Assembly: GCA_965249175.1 (NCBI GenBank)
Contig: OZ252227.1
Location: 1,798,001 to 1,862,000, forward strand
DNA length: 64,000 nt
Direction: 5' to 3'
Origin: CAZYFH01 sp965249175
GTDB lineage: Bacteria > Acidobacteriota > Vicinamibacteria > Vicinamibacterales > UBA8438
Shown in pieces: positions 17,437 through 26,124 of the stretch. The notes below the pieces were generated by a model that saw nothing but the letters and a program-made list of their open reading frames with translations, made no database searches and had not been told where the DNA came from. How positions within the stretch are numbered: position 1 is the stretch's first letter; each line of letters opens with the position of its first letter. The position numbers were made by a program, and so were the translations under genes.

Positions 17437-18327
17437 CTACGAGCAGCTGGCTCCCGTGCGCTCCCCGCGGACCCAGGACGCCAGCATCGCCCACTCGGGA
17501 TCGTCGCGGGTCTGCCACCGTCGCGGTCCGTTGTGCGTGTACGCGCCGCCGCCATCCGGATGCAGCGGTTTCAGCAGAAACCGACTCTGTTCGGCGTTGC
17601 CAGGCGTGATCACCCGGGAGATCAATTGGAACGCCCGCTGCGCCTCTTCGTCGCTCCATGTATCCCCTCGCGCGGGAGCGGGCGCGAAGCCGATGATGCC
17701 GCCGGAGTGGCAATTGCTGCATCCGAGCTGGCCTTCACGTGGATTGGCGAAGACGGGCTGCACGCACGCGCGGAAGAACTCGAAGTCCAATTCGGGCTCG
17801 GCCGCCGGGACGTACGCGTCGTCCGGCAGGCTCTCGATCCACTCCAGGAGCGCGACGTATTCGGGATCCTCGCGCGATCGCCAGTATGTTCCCCCGGTGT
17901 GCGTGAGCCCCCCGGCATCACCGGAGAGCGGCTTCAGGAGCAGGCGGCTGCTCTCCGGGTCCGCGGTGTTGATCAGCTTGTTCACCACGTCGAAGTTGCG
18001 CATCGACTGCTCGGCGCTCCACCCGGCGTTGGAGTTCGGCGTTTCCAGGCTGAACCGCACGCTGGTTTGCCAGGTGTGACACATGACGCACGACGCATAC
18101 CCTCGGGTGGTGCCTCCGCGATCGGTCATGAAGACGCTCTCGACCGTGTCACGGTATGCCTCCAGGTCGCCGGCGCCGAGAGCCTGAGCCAGGGCCGGCG
18201 GCGCCGCGAGAACGCCTGGGTTCACCGACGGCGACGCGGCCAGACCGAGCGCGAGACCGAGGCCAGCAGTCATCATCATCAAGGCGCGGGATGCCCACCT
18301 GCGCCAACGCGGTCGTCGCCTGACCAT
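17437..18327 (-). CDS. Exported cytochrome c-like protein with two CxxCH motifs
   Basis: A 296-residue protein with an Arg-rich N-terminus and signal segment (RALMMMTAGLGLALGLAAS). Two haem-attachment motifs, CVMCH and CSNCH, sit in related halves: each half has a SRxLLKPL element followed by HTGGTYW or HNGPRRW, then DPE(Y/W). This indicates an internal duplication, each half binding one haem. It resembles planctomycete-type cytochrome domains. Five bases separate it from the upstream YncE-like propeller gene, so the two probably work together in periplasmic electron transfer. Confidence 0.75.
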   Translation of the reverse strand: MVRRRPRWRRWASRALMMMTAGLGLALGLAASPSVNPGVLAAPPALAQALGAGDLEAYRDTVESVFMTDRGGTTRGYASCVMCHTWQTSVRFSLETPNSNAGWSAEQSMRNFDVVNKLINTADPESSRLLLKPLSGDAGGLTHTGGTYWRSREDPEYVALLEWIESLPDDAYVPAAEPELDFEFFRACVQPVFANPREGQLGCSNCHSGGIIGFAPAPARGDTWSDEEAQRAFQLISRVITPGNAEQSRFLLKPLHPDGGGAYTHNGPRRWQTRDDPEWAMLASWVRGERTGASCS

Positions 18328-18332
18328 GACCC

Positions 18333-19526
18333 TTACTCCTCGGACCGCATGTTGGTGCCCTTTGGATTCACGCGGTCAGGCGGCAGGATCACCGTGCTGA
18401 TCCGCGCTGGGCGAGCGCCGGTCGTGATCGTTGCCACCACCTCGAGCTCCTGCAGGTCGACGGCCAACGTGTGGTCCGCGCCAGAGACCGCCACGTACAT
18501 GTAGCGACTGTCGGGTGTCGGCGTCATCCAGTTGGCGCTTGGGCCGACCTTGACACTCCCGATGTACTCCAGGTCGGGCAGGCTCCAGCCATAGATCCGG
18601 CTGTCGAGTCGACTCGACGCCCACACGGCAGAGCGATCGGGCAGCACTTGGACGCCGTGCATGTCGCCGCGCTGGATCCCGTCGGCATTCTTCTCCCAGA
18701 GCGGCAACTCGGGCGGCCACAGCATGTCGACCACTTCGCGCTTCTCCCAATCGAAGACCCACAAGGCGTTGATTGCGGTCGCTTGCGCGAACATCCGCTT
18801 CGTGGACCCGTCGTCGCCCGCCTCGAACGCCATCGGTCGCACCTCGTGGTGCATCCGACCGTACTGTTCGTATCCGGTGAGCTCGCCTCCCCACGCCAGG
18901 GTGTCCGTCCTCGGGTCGATCACCTGGAATGTTGGCTCACCCGCTTCGACCTCGCCTCTCAGACCCGCCACGACCCACTGCTCGTCCGGCGTCATGAAGA
19001 CGTTGTGCACCGGCAGACGTACCTCGATGCTCTTGATCACCCGGTGCGTGTCAATGTCGATCACGTCCACGAGCGCAGGGAGCCGAGCAGAATCGTCCAC
19101 CGTGACGCCAGGTCCGAGTGGCCGGGCCGACCGGCGCGAGATCCCCGCGTAGATCTTCCGGTGCTTCTTGTTGACCGCGACCTTGTTCGGCCGCTGGGAG
19201 AGCGCGATTTGCTCGACCAGGTCGAGGGTCTTCGTGTCGAACACGTCGACCGTGTGCTCCTGCTCGTTTGCGCAGTAGTAGTAGAGCGAATCGGGGTGGA
19301 CCGTCAGGTTGTGGGGATTCGGACAGCCCCGGATGAGCCCCACGACCTCGTTGATGGCCGGATCGATCACGTGCTGGATGGTGCCGGCGTTGTTGCTCTG
19401 CAGGATCCGCACGGCGACGCCGTCGTAGGAGTCGAGCCTAGGCACGCTCTGTGCCTCCGCAGACGCGGCGAGAAGTAGGCTGCCGACCATGATCGTCAGT
19501 GCTCGGCCGATGAATGAAGCCGCCAT
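18333..19526 (-). CDS. YncE-like beta-propeller exported protein
   Basis: A 397-residue exported protein. ATG 19526 has GGAGGT six bases upstream and a signal peptide ending LLLAASAEAQS. The repeats are of the 40-residue YncE/cytochrome-cd1-propeller type: NPHNLTVHPDSLYYYC, DVFDTKTLDLVEQIALS, DVIDIDTHRVIKSIEV and MTPTPDSRYMYVAVSGADHT. It is first in an operon with a two-haem cytochrome-like protein. No catalytic motif is visible; it probably binds a partner or cofactor. A TATAAT box lies 67 bases before the start. Confidence 0.82.
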   Translation of the reverse strand: MAASFIGRALTIMVGSLLLAASAEAQSVPRLDSYDGVAVRILQSNNAGTIQHVIDPAINEVVGLIRGCPNPHNLTVHPDSLYYYCANEQEHTVDVFDTKTLDLVEQIALSQRPNKVAVNKKHRKIYAGISRRSARPLGPGVTVDDSARLPALVDVIDIDTHRVIKSIEVRLPVHNVFMTPDEQWVVAGLRGEVEAGEPTFQVIDPRTDTLAWGGELTGYEQYGRMHHEVRPMAFEAGDDGSTKRMFAQATAINALWVFDWEKREVVDMLWPPELPLWEKNADGIQRGDMHGVQVLPDRSAVWASSRLDSRIYGWSLPDLEYIGSVKVGPSANWMTPTPDSRYMYVAVSGADHTLAVDLQELEVVATITTGARPARISTVILPPDRVNPKGTNMRSEE

Positions 19527-19592
19527 CTGGACCTCCGTTGAGGACGCGCGTGCATGGTGCAGCGCGCGACGATTCGTGTGTGTGCCAGGCCC

Positions 19593-19598
19593 ATTATA
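19593..19598 (-). promoter_or_regulatory. Candidate -10 box TATAAT upstream of the YncE-like gene
   Basis: A perfect TATAAT on the minus strand, 67 bases upstream of ATG 19526. TTGATC is present further upstream but only 12 bases away, too close for a standard -35. Confidence 0.4.
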
Positions 19599-19666
19599 CG
19601 GGGGGTGACTGATCAACGGGTCGTTGCCGAGCGGGGAATGGGACGCGATGAGATTCCGCACCGAGC

Positions 19667-20284
19667 TCAGAAAACTGGCGTCGACCCACGCGAACCGACA
19701 TTCACCATGGTGGGGAAACTACCCGGCTTGGTGTCGATGGAGACCTCCGAACCCACATCGCCGTCGCGTACGGCCCACGGGATGTGACCGTCGTTCTTGC
19801 CGGCCACCGTCTGGTCACCATTGCCGAAGTGGACGTACCAAGCGAGGTCGCGGTCTGAAGAGTAGGATCTCCTCGACCAGTATTGATGCTCTTGGACGTT
19901 GAGAAACGGGCCGGGATTCGTGGACGACACCCCGTCGACGGTGAACAAGCGCCCCATCTCGCTGTTGGTGCAGGCAGCGCCCCTGCAGGATTCGTCAAAG
20001 GTGAGGGGAAGCCGCCAGGAAAAGCCGCCAATCGTCAGGTCGCTTGCCCAGGTACTGGCCTCTTCCCAAGTCATTTCTCCATCTGCGTCAAAGCCGGACG
20101 TCTTCGCCCAGTTCGCGTCACCGAGCCAGGTGAGGTGCTGGGTGCTATCGTAAATGAGCCTGACTCCGTCGTATACACCCCGGTCGATCAGTTCTCCTCG
20201 CGCATCGGCGACAAACCCGAGACTCAAGGCCGGTGTCGCGAGCGCCGTGACCCATCTGCGCGTTCTCCTCATCATGCCCCGCAT
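19667..20284 (-). CDS. DUF1566 domain exported protein, C-terminus apparently truncated
   Basis: About 205 residues. ATG 20284 (or 20275) yields an Arg-rich signal sequence (RRTRRWVTALATPALSLG). The DUF1566 domain follows: IYDSTQHLTWLGDANWAKTS, MTWEEASTWASDL, FSWRLPLTFDE and YWSRRSY. The protein ends in VSIDTKPGSFPTMVNVGSRG-STPVF. That resembles the start of the widespread IDIKPGSxPNSINxxSxGxIPVAIL module, which normally continues for tens of residues, so the tail looks cut off. Function unknown; probably surface associated. Confidence 0.65.
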   Translation of the reverse strand: MRGMMRRTRRWVTALATPALSLGFVADARGELIDRGVYDGVRLIYDSTQHLTWLGDANWAKTSGFDADGEMTWEEASTWASDLTIGGFSWRLPLTFDESCRGAACTNSEMGRLFTVDGVSSTNPGPFLNVQEHQYWSRRSYSSDRDLAWYVHFGNGDQTVAGKNDGHIPWAVRDGDVGSEVSIDTKPGSFPTMVNVGSRGSTPVF

Positions 20285-20453
20285 CGACAGTCCGTAACCG
20301 ACTGGCCCATCAGAGTCGGTATTGTGTCTTGAGCCCATGATTGGCAGCCTAGACACTATGGCTGTCAGCTAGAGACCTGCCTCACGTTGTACTCGTGGCT
20401 TACGCGTTGCCAATGACGGTGACGCGCAGCGCCACACACAACGGAGGCAGGCC

Positions 20454-20601
20454 ATGGCGAAACGTAGCATGTTCGTAGGGCTGGATGTCAACAAGGACTC
20501 GATCGACATCTCGCTCGCCGAGGGGGGCCGAGACGGCGAGGTCCGCTACGAGGGGGTCGTGCGGGGTGACCTGGAGGCGGTCGCCAAAGTCGTCCGCGCG
20601 C
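20454..20601 (+). pseudogene. IS110 family transposase, N-terminal remnant
   Basis: The ATG at 20454 follows GGAGG, and about 49 residues match IS110/IS116 transposases: KRSMFVGLDVNKDSIDISLA, then GGRDGEVRYEGVV and LEAVAKVVRA. The first catalytic Asp (GLDV) is present. After KVVRA the frame reads unrelated DNA; the remaining roughly 300 residues, including the Ser-containing C-terminal domain, are absent. The break coincides with a reversed TauE/SafE-like fragment, so this is a decayed insertion or a deletion end point. Confidence 0.8.
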
Positions 20602-20711
20602 CCAGGGTCGGCGTGCCGAAGACGAGCAGGCCCACGCCGAAGACCGACTGGACCACCGCGAAGATGAACACGACGAGGCACAGGACCAGAACACAGCCCT
20701 CAGCATAAGTG
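20602..20711 (-). pseudogene. TauE/SafE-like permease, first-helix remnant
   Basis: Read on the minus strand from about 20711, one frame encodes VLCLVVFIFAVVQSVFGVG and LLVFGTPTLG, matching the first helix and VFGVG/FGTP motif of TauE/SafE (sulfite exporter-like) permeases. No start codon is apparent and the sequence ends at the junction with the IS110 remnant. It is only some 35 residues, so identity is moderate. Confidence 0.55.
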
Positions 20712-20769
20712 CTCGATCAGGCTGAGGGCGAGCATTGGGCGCGGGAGGGCGAAGGCTGGGAGACACCGT

Positions 20770-20790
20770 CGTGCACGGAACGTGCACGGA
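20770..20790 (+). repeat. Short tandem repeat CGTGCACGGA x2
   Basis: Two copies of CGTGCACGGA at 20770-20779 and 20781-20790, each containing the GTGCAC palindrome, with one base between. They lie in the gene-free stretch between the remnants and the DUF5916 gene. Function unknown. Confidence 0.5.
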
Positions 20791-20823
20791 TGTTGCGATC
20801 GTGCGGGCCGCGACCGCCCCGCG

Positions 20824-23121
20824 CTAACGCGACAGCAGATAGGTCATCTTGATAGCGAGCTGGCGATTCCGCAGCCACGGCGCGTGGCGTGCGTGCGGGT
20901 TGAGCATCAGCGGGTCGGTGTCCAGCCGCAGTTCATCGTAGGCGATGTAAATGTCGCTTCCCGGACTGTAGATCCAGTTGAACCGGATGCTCGTGCTGAT
21001 CTCGTGCGTGGTCGAGTTGTATTGCGACAGCGTGCGCAGCGTGACATCGGGTGACAGCGCGAGGTCGAACGTCACCGACGCGACGTCGGCGATAAACGCG
21101 CCATCGGGGAGGTCGATATCGCTCCGGCTGAACTGCGCTTCGGCGGCGATCGAGCTGGTGACCCGTACGCCGACTGTGGCCCTGACGTCCCTCCGCGTGC
21201 CGCCAAAGAACGTCTGCGGCGAGTATTGCACGTCGGCGTAGAGACGCCGCGACGGGTCGGTGTTATACGTGAACCACCACTCGCCGAACCGATAGGTGCC
21301 GGCCGGAATCGTCACGTCGGGGCGGATGTGAAACGGGAGGTCGAGCTGTTCGAAGTTGTCGTTGTAGTACACGACGGCCGATGACCCGTCCTCGAAATAC
21401 GTGCCCACCATGTTGTGCGTCCGGCGTGTCAGCAGACGGTTGTGCTGGTCGGTCGTGTAGGTGAGGTTCCACATCGGGTCGAACATCCGGATGTTCCACT
21501 TTCCCGGACGCACATCCCACTCGCCGTGAAACTTCGATGTGCGAATCCCGACGCGGGGGATGAAGCCGACTTCGGCGTTGAAGTTGTCCTGCAGGTCGAT
21601 GTACTCGCCATAGATACTGAACGATGGGCTGAGCCAGGTCCCCCTGACATAGCTGGCCATGTCGCCGGAGGAGATGCCGGGGGTTTCGGTCTTGGCGATG
21701 AAGCCGTTCATCACGAAGTTGCGGTGCAGCGCCAACGTCGTGTCGGCGGCGATCGTCCGGTTGTAATGCGAGCCTCCGCTGACCTCGTCCTTGTTGATCA
21801 CGAGGGCGCCGACCTTGGAGCGCGCGAGGATGTCACGGCTATAGCGGCCGACGAAGAAGTTCTCGCCCGGCTCGCCGAACGCCTCTTGTGTTGTGATGCT
21901 CATGACGGCGATGTTGTGCCGGTTGACCTTCCCAGTGAGGCGGGCGCCCCCGATGATGGGTACCGGCTGACCGCCGTTCGAGAGGCCGATCCGCCGGGTG
22001 AAGAACAGATCGGCGATCCGACCAAACCCACCTGTACGCGAGCCGATCGTGAACATCCCCGCGTTCTCGAGGAAGAAGTCGCGCTTCTCGGGAAAGAAGA
22101 GGGGGAAGCGGGTCAGGTTGACCTGCTGCTCATCGACCTCCACCTGCGCGAAGTCGGTGTTGAGCGTCAGGTCGAGATTGAGGCCGGAGGCCACGCCGTA
22201 TTTCACGTCGAGGCCGACGTCACCGAAACCGCTGCCGTCGAGCCGGGTCACCGTACGATCGTGCCGGCCACCCGCCAGCACGTAGGGCGTGACGCGCAGG
22301 TCCAGACCGCGGCTGACCGAGCTGATGCCGGTCATGGTTCCGGCGAGGCTGAGTCGCGTGAGCTGGTACTCCTTCGAGATGGGTGCCCAGAAGACTTGTT
22401 CGTTCTTCCGCCGGATGTTCCGCATGAAGTTGACGCCCCAGACCTGCTGCTCGGCTTTTGGAAAGCGGAGCGTCACCATCGGGATCGCGATCTCCGCCAC
22501 CCACCCATCGCCCGTGCGGCGCGTCGCGACGTCCCAGACGCCGTCCCAGTTCACGTTGATGTTCGAGCTGTTGCCGCGCCACCCGCCCTCTCCCTCCTCG
22601 GAGACCTGCTGTTCGAGCTTTGCGCCGAGCGGACTCGTCACGAACATATAGCCGGAGCGGCGGTCGTGAAACGTATCGAGGATGATCTGAAAGTTGTCTT
22701 CGTCGAAGAGCCGCTGGGAGTCGCGTCGTTTCTCGGTGGCGATCACGCCGTCGGGGTCGGAGTCGTAGGCCTCGACGCCGACGTACAGCGCGTTCGCGTC
22801 GTAGATCAGACGGACGACCGTCCGCTCCGTCGCGGGGTCGCCCTCTGACGGCTCCTGCTGCACGAAGTCGTCGATGATGGCCGCGGCCAGCCACACCTCT
22901 TCGTCGAGACGGCCATCGATGTCTGGACCTACCTCGACGCGACGCGGCTCGACGCGGTACCGCTCGGATGGGGGACGCTCGACGGCCTCGCCTTGGAGGA
23001 CGAGCGACTGCGAGTCTTGGGCGGCGGCCTCGACCCCGGCGTGAGAGACGGGCTGGGACAGCGCCTGCGCCGACACGCCGAGCGCACAGGCACCCGCGAG
23101 GATCACGGCAAGCGAACGCAT
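20824..23121 (-). CDS. DUF5916 outer-membrane-type protein with N-terminal CBM9 domain
   Basis: A 765-residue exported protein. Start ATG 23121, chosen for the signal peptide MRSLAVILAGACALGVSAQA; the frame continues upstream without protein character. Residues about 50-240 form a CBM9-like domain (GRLDEEVWLAAAIIDDFVQQ, TVVRLIYDANALYVGVEAYD). The rest is DUF5916, a predicted beta-barrel with LNTDFAQVEVDEQQVNLTRF, FFPEKRDFFLENAG and alternating aromatic strands ending in MTYLLSR, a barrel-like C-terminus. It may bind or transport carbohydrate, but the role is not established. A minus-strand TATACT box ends eight bases before the ATG. Confidence 0.9.
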   Translation of the reverse strand: MRSLAVILAGACALGVSAQALSQPVSHAGVEAAAQDSQSLVLQGEAVERPPSERYRVEPRRVEVGPDIDGRLDEEVWLAAAIIDDFVQQEPSEGDPATERTVVRLIYDANALYVGVEAYDSDPDGVIATEKRRDSQRLFDEDNFQIILDTFHDRRSGYMFVTSPLGAKLEQQVSEEGEGGWRGNSSNINVNWDGVWDVATRRTGDGWVAEIAIPMVTLRFPKAEQQVWGVNFMRNIRRKNEQVFWAPISKEYQLTRLSLAGTMTGISSVSRGLDLRVTPYVLAGGRHDRTVTRLDGSGFGDVGLDVKYGVASGLNLDLTLNTDFAQVEVDEQQVNLTRFPLFFPEKRDFFLENAGMFTIGSRTGGFGRIADLFFTRRIGLSNGGQPVPIIGGARLTGKVNRHNIAVMSITTQEAFGEPGENFFVGRYSRDILARSKVGALVINKDEVSGGSHYNRTIAADTTLALHRNFVMNGFIAKTETPGISSGDMASYVRGTWLSPSFSIYGEYIDLQDNFNAEVGFIPRVGIRTSKFHGEWDVRPGKWNIRMFDPMWNLTYTTDQHNRLLTRRTHNMVGTYFEDGSSAVVYYNDNFEQLDLPFHIRPDVTIPAGTYRFGEWWFTYNTDPSRRLYADVQYSPQTFFGGTRRDVRATVGVRVTSSIAAEAQFSRSDIDLPDGAFIADVASVTFDLALSPDVTLRTLSQYNSTTHEISTSIRFNWIYSPGSDIYIAYDELRLDTDPLMLNPHARHAPWLRNRQLAIKMTYLLSR

Positions 23122-23128
23122 TCCAGCG

Positions 23129-23134
23129 AGTATA
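23129..23134 (-). promoter_or_regulatory. Candidate -10 box TATACT next to the DUF5916 start
   Basis: Minus-strand GGGCGC-TATACT ends only seven bases before the ATG at 23121. Transcription would begin at or next to the start codon, giving a leaderless or near-leaderless mRNA. Confidence 0.4.
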
Positions 23135-23153
23135 GCGCCCGATACCGACGCTG

Positions 23154-24539
23154 CTAGTCCACGGCCGCGGCGCCAGCCGGCGGCGGGCGCCGCGCGTAGC
23201 GCAACGCGCCCCAGGCGAGGGCGGCCGCGGCCAGCGTCACCAACAGCCACGGCATGATGCCGACGGCCAAGGCGCTTCCGATCGCCTCCCACGTGATCGG
23301 GTACTGGCTCAGGACGTCATACCGCTCGACCATCCAGTGCCAGCTCGTGTGCGCCACGAGGGCCGAGATCAGAATGATCCCGACGCGCTCCGCCACCACG
23401 AAGCGAAAGAGGACTTCCAACACGGGGACGCACAGCGCGATGACGAGGAGCTGACCCAGCTCGACCCCGACGTTGAACGACAGCAGCGATGTCAACAGAT
23501 GAGCTCCCGCGAACTGCAGCGTCTCGCGGAGGGCGAACGCGAACCCGAAGCCGTGCACCAAACCAAACCCGAACGCCATCAGCCAACGTCGCGTGACGCG
23601 TCCCTGCGTGTCCGTGCCGGCGCCCACGATGTTCTCGAACGCCATATACACAATCGACACCGCGATGAGCGTTTCGACCAACGGTGGGAACCAGAGCGTG
23701 TTCGGCGCCAGGTCGTACGCGGAGGCGATGAGCGTCACCGAGTGCGCGACGGTGAACCCCGTGACGATCGGGACCAGTGCGCGGAACCGGCGAAACGGCA
23801 CGACCAGGCAGAGCAGGAACAGGAGGTGGTCGGTGCCATCGAGGATGTGATCGAAGCCCGAGACGACGAACCGCCACGCGGCCTGGTGCCACCGCGGATC
23901 GAGCGTGACCACGCCGGGGTCGCCACGCAGCTCGAAGGCCCGCTCCGCGCCGGTCGGCGTGATGAAGCGCAGCACGGTGATGACGCGCAACCCCAGGCGC
24001 TCGACCCCCGGCCGGATCGAGAAGCTCGACTCGGCGGAGTCGATCCGATAGTCAAGCGCCACGTCCAGCATCGCCTGCCGCCAGATGAGCTGCGTGGTCC
24101 GCGCGAGTCGCTCGCCGGTCGTGATGCTGGCGAGGGCCGTCTCATAGGTTGCGAATGACGGGTCCGATGGCAGCGACAGACGGATGCCGGACAACTCGGG
24201 CTCGGCGAGAGGCCTTCCGTCCTCGAAGAGCTCGATTTCCTGTCCCAACCAGAGCATGGCGGCATCCGGCAGCATCGGCTCGGTGCCCTCCAGGTCGAGA
24301 TATCCCGGGCCACTCAGCGGGAAATTGATGTCCAGCATCGCCTCGAGCGGAACCCGGACGAGGAGGCGAAAGCGCTGGCCCTCTGGTTTCGCGAAGGCCT
24401 GGATCGTGACATCGCCCGGGATGTCGTGGGCCGACGGCCCGGACGTCATTCCGACAACAAGACCGATGGCCGCCACGCCAACCAAGATCAAGCGCGCGTG
24501 GGGCCATGGCGTCGGCCCGCCGGTGTCGAATCTCTTCAC
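23154..24539 (-). CDS. HupE/UreJ-like membrane protein with exported N-terminal domain
   Basis: A 461-residue protein. GTG 24539 gives a signal sequence followed by mature AHDIPGDVTIQAF, a periplasmic domain of about 200 residues with a leading His common in this family. The C-terminal half (residues about 245-450) has six or seven helices with HupE/UreJ signatures: GFDHILDGTDHLLFLLCLV, FGLVHGFGFAFAL and NVGVELGQL. The conserved His/Asp residues fit metal (nickel-type) handling, but acidobacterial members are not experimentally defined. No hydrogenase or urease genes are nearby. Confidence 0.82.
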   Translation of the reverse strand: MKRFDTGGPTPWPHARLILVGVAAIGLVVGMTSGPSAHDIPGDVTIQAFAKPEGQRFRLLVRVPLEAMLDINFPLSGPGYLDLEGTEPMLPDAAMLWLGQEIELFEDGRPLAEPELSGIRLSLPSDPSFATYETALASITTGERLARTTQLIWRQAMLDVALDYRIDSAESSFSIRPGVERLGLRVITVLRFITPTGAERAFELRGDPGVVTLDPRWHQAAWRFVVSGFDHILDGTDHLLFLLCLVVPFRRFRALVPIVTGFTVAHSVTLIASAYDLAPNTLWFPPLVETLIAVSIVYMAFENIVGAGTDTQGRVTRRWLMAFGFGLVHGFGFAFALRETLQFAGAHLLTSLLSFNVGVELGQLLVIALCVPVLEVLFRFVVAERVGIILISALVAHTSWHWMVERYDVLSQYPITWEAIGSALAVGIMPWLLVTLAAAALAWGALRYARRPPPAGAAAVD

Positions 24540-24559
24540 TGTCGGTTTGCCCGCCCCGG

Positions 24560-24565
24560 AATATA
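24560..24565 (-). promoter_or_regulatory. Candidate -10 box TATATT of the HupE-like gene
   Basis: Minus-strand TGCGC-TATATT-CCGG lies 20 bases upstream of GTG 24539, with the same GCGC-TATA context as other boxes in this window. Confidence 0.35.
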
Positions 24566-24715
24566 GCGCACTAGACGGGACCGCGTTGTGCAGCCTCCGG
24601 TTTGCGGATGGCCGCCAGTTTCCAAGTATACTGGTGGCCTTCGACCCCCGGATTGCGACGAATCGTCTCTGCAGCTCGCGTTCGTGAGCCTGAGATTGGT
24701 CTGAGGAGGCACAGG

Positions 24716-26020
24716 ATGAACCGGAAGTATGCTCTGTTCTTGATGGTGGGTCTCGTGGGCATCGCCGTCGCCTGCGGCGGCGGGATGGCGGAGGAAGCGC
24801 CGGAGAGCGGTGGCGCCGCGATGGCCGCGGCCGACCCGAACGCGGTGATGGCGCCAATGTTCGAGGTGGATCCGCTCTGGCCCAAGAACCTCCCCGACCA
24901 CGGCCTGATGGGTGCGACCATCGGCGTCGATGTCGACTCGCGTGACAACATCTGGGTCCTGCACCGGAATACGCTCGACCAGTTCGTGGCCGGCACGGAG
25001 ATCGGTGGCATGTTGGGGCTCGACCGCAACAATGACGGCGAGCCGGACCCACCGGTCAGCGAGTGCTGCCAGCCGGCACCGCCGGTCCTCGTCTTCGACC
25101 AGGAGGGCAACCTGGTCGACAGCTGGGGGGGGCCCGGGACCGAGACCGGGGACTACGTCTGGCCCGAGTCGAACCACGGCCTCACCGTCGACCACATGGA
25201 CAACGTCTGGATCGGCGGCAACGGTCAGGGCGATGCGCACGTGCTGAAGCTCACCCGGAGCGGCGAGTTCCTGATGTCGGTGGGGCAGCACGGTGCGCGG
25301 CAGGTGGGCGAGCGCGACGGCCGTCGGATGTTCGAGCGCGACAGCCACGCCACCGATAGCTTCGGTCGGGTCGCGAAGATCGGGATCGACCCAGAGGCGA
25401 ACGAGGCGTACTTCGCCGACGGCTACTACAACAAGCGGATTGCCGTCGTCGACATGGACACCGGCGAGCTGAAGCGCTACTGGGGCGCCTATGGCAACGA
25501 GCCGGACGACGACTATGACTTCGGAGGCCCGTACCAGCCGGGGAACGATCCCGCGCAGCAGTTCCGCGGCCCGGTGCATTGTTCCGAGATCTCCAACGAC
25601 GGTCTCGTCTATGTCTGTGACCGCGCCGAGGATCGCATTCAGGTCTTCCAGAAGGACGGTACGTTCGTGGACGAGGTGCTCATCGCCACCCACACGCTGT
25701 CGCAGGGTTCGACGTGGGACATCGACTTCTCGCCCGACCCCGAGCAGCGCTTCATGTATCTGGCCGATGGGCAGAACATGAAGGTCTACATCATCGAGCG
25801 CGAGTCGATGGAAGTCCTCACGGCGTTCGGCGACGGCGGCCGCCAGCCCGGCATGTTCTTCGCCGTGCACAGCATCGCCGTCGACTCGGATGGCAACATC
25901 TACACGACGGAGACCTATGAGGGGTCGCGGGCGCAGAAGTTCGTCTACACGGGTATGGGGCCGGTGCCGGCCGGTGCCGAGGGCGAGAACAGCCAGGGCG
26001 TGCTCTGGCCTTCGCGCTAG
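24716..26020 (+). CDS. NHL-repeat/6-bladed propeller lipoprotein
   Basis: A 434-residue lipoprotein-type protein. Start ATG 24716 follows GAGGAGG; the N-terminus MNRKYALFLMVGLVGIAVAC ends in a lipobox-like AVAC. The linker is Ala/Glu-rich. Repeats then follow: GVDVDSRDNIWVLHRNT, NHGLTVDHMDNVWIGGNGQG, RVAKIGIDPEANEAYFADGY, SNDGLVYVCDRAEDRIQVF and SIAVDSDGNIYTTETY, typical of NHL propellers related to peptidylamidoglycolate lyase. Conserved Cys pair ECCQP. Lyase activity is not shown. Single gene, followed by a strong hairpin terminator. Confidence 0.85.
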   Translation: MNRKYALFLMVGLVGIAVACGGGMAEEAPESGGAAMAAADPNAVMAPMFEVDPLWPKNLPDHGLMGATIGVDVDSRDNIWVLHRNTLDQFVAGTEIGGMLGLDRNNDGEPDPPVSECCQPAPPVLVFDQEGNLVDSWGGPGTETGDYVWPESNHGLTVDHMDNVWIGGNGQGDAHVLKLTRSGEFLMSVGQHGARQVGERDGRRMFERDSHATDSFGRVAKIGIDPEANEAYFADGYYNKRIAVVDMDTGELKRYWGAYGNEPDDDYDFGGPYQPGNDPAQQFRGPVHCSEISNDGLVYVCDRAEDRIQVFQKDGTFVDEVLIATHTLSQGSTWDIDFSPDPEQRFMYLADGQNMKVYIIERESMEVLTAFGDGGRQPGMFFAVHSIAVDSDGNIYTTETYEGSRAQKFVYTGMGPVPAGAEGENSQGVLWPSR

Positions 26021-26073
26021 GCTGGGCGGACTCGGTGACGGGCGCGGATGGCCCGTTGATGATGGACGATGAT

Positions 26074-26111
26074 CGAAGGCCGGTTCGGGCACGCGCCCGG
26101 GCCGGCCTTCG
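26074..26111. terminator. Bidirectional stem-loop terminator
   Basis: CGAAGGCCGG (26074-26083) pairs perfectly with CCGGCCTTCG (26102-26111); inside the loop GGGC-ACGC-GCCC forms a second stem. TGTTGT follows on the plus strand. It lies between the convergent NHL lipoprotein and cytochrome genes, so it can serve both. Confidence 0.75.
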
Positions 26112-26124
26112 TGTTGTACAGCCG

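Noticed and set aside
20770..20790. Possible CRISPR-like repeat
   Set aside because: Only two 10-base copies with a one-base gap; no spacers or cas genes.
21415..22848. 477-codon plus-strand ORF
   Set aside because: Antisense to the well-conserved DUF5916 gene; low-complexity Arg/Val/Asp composition and no family similarity.
24536..26092. 518-codon minus-strand ORF
   Set aside because: Antisense to the NHL lipoprotein gene, which has a good start, signal and repeats.
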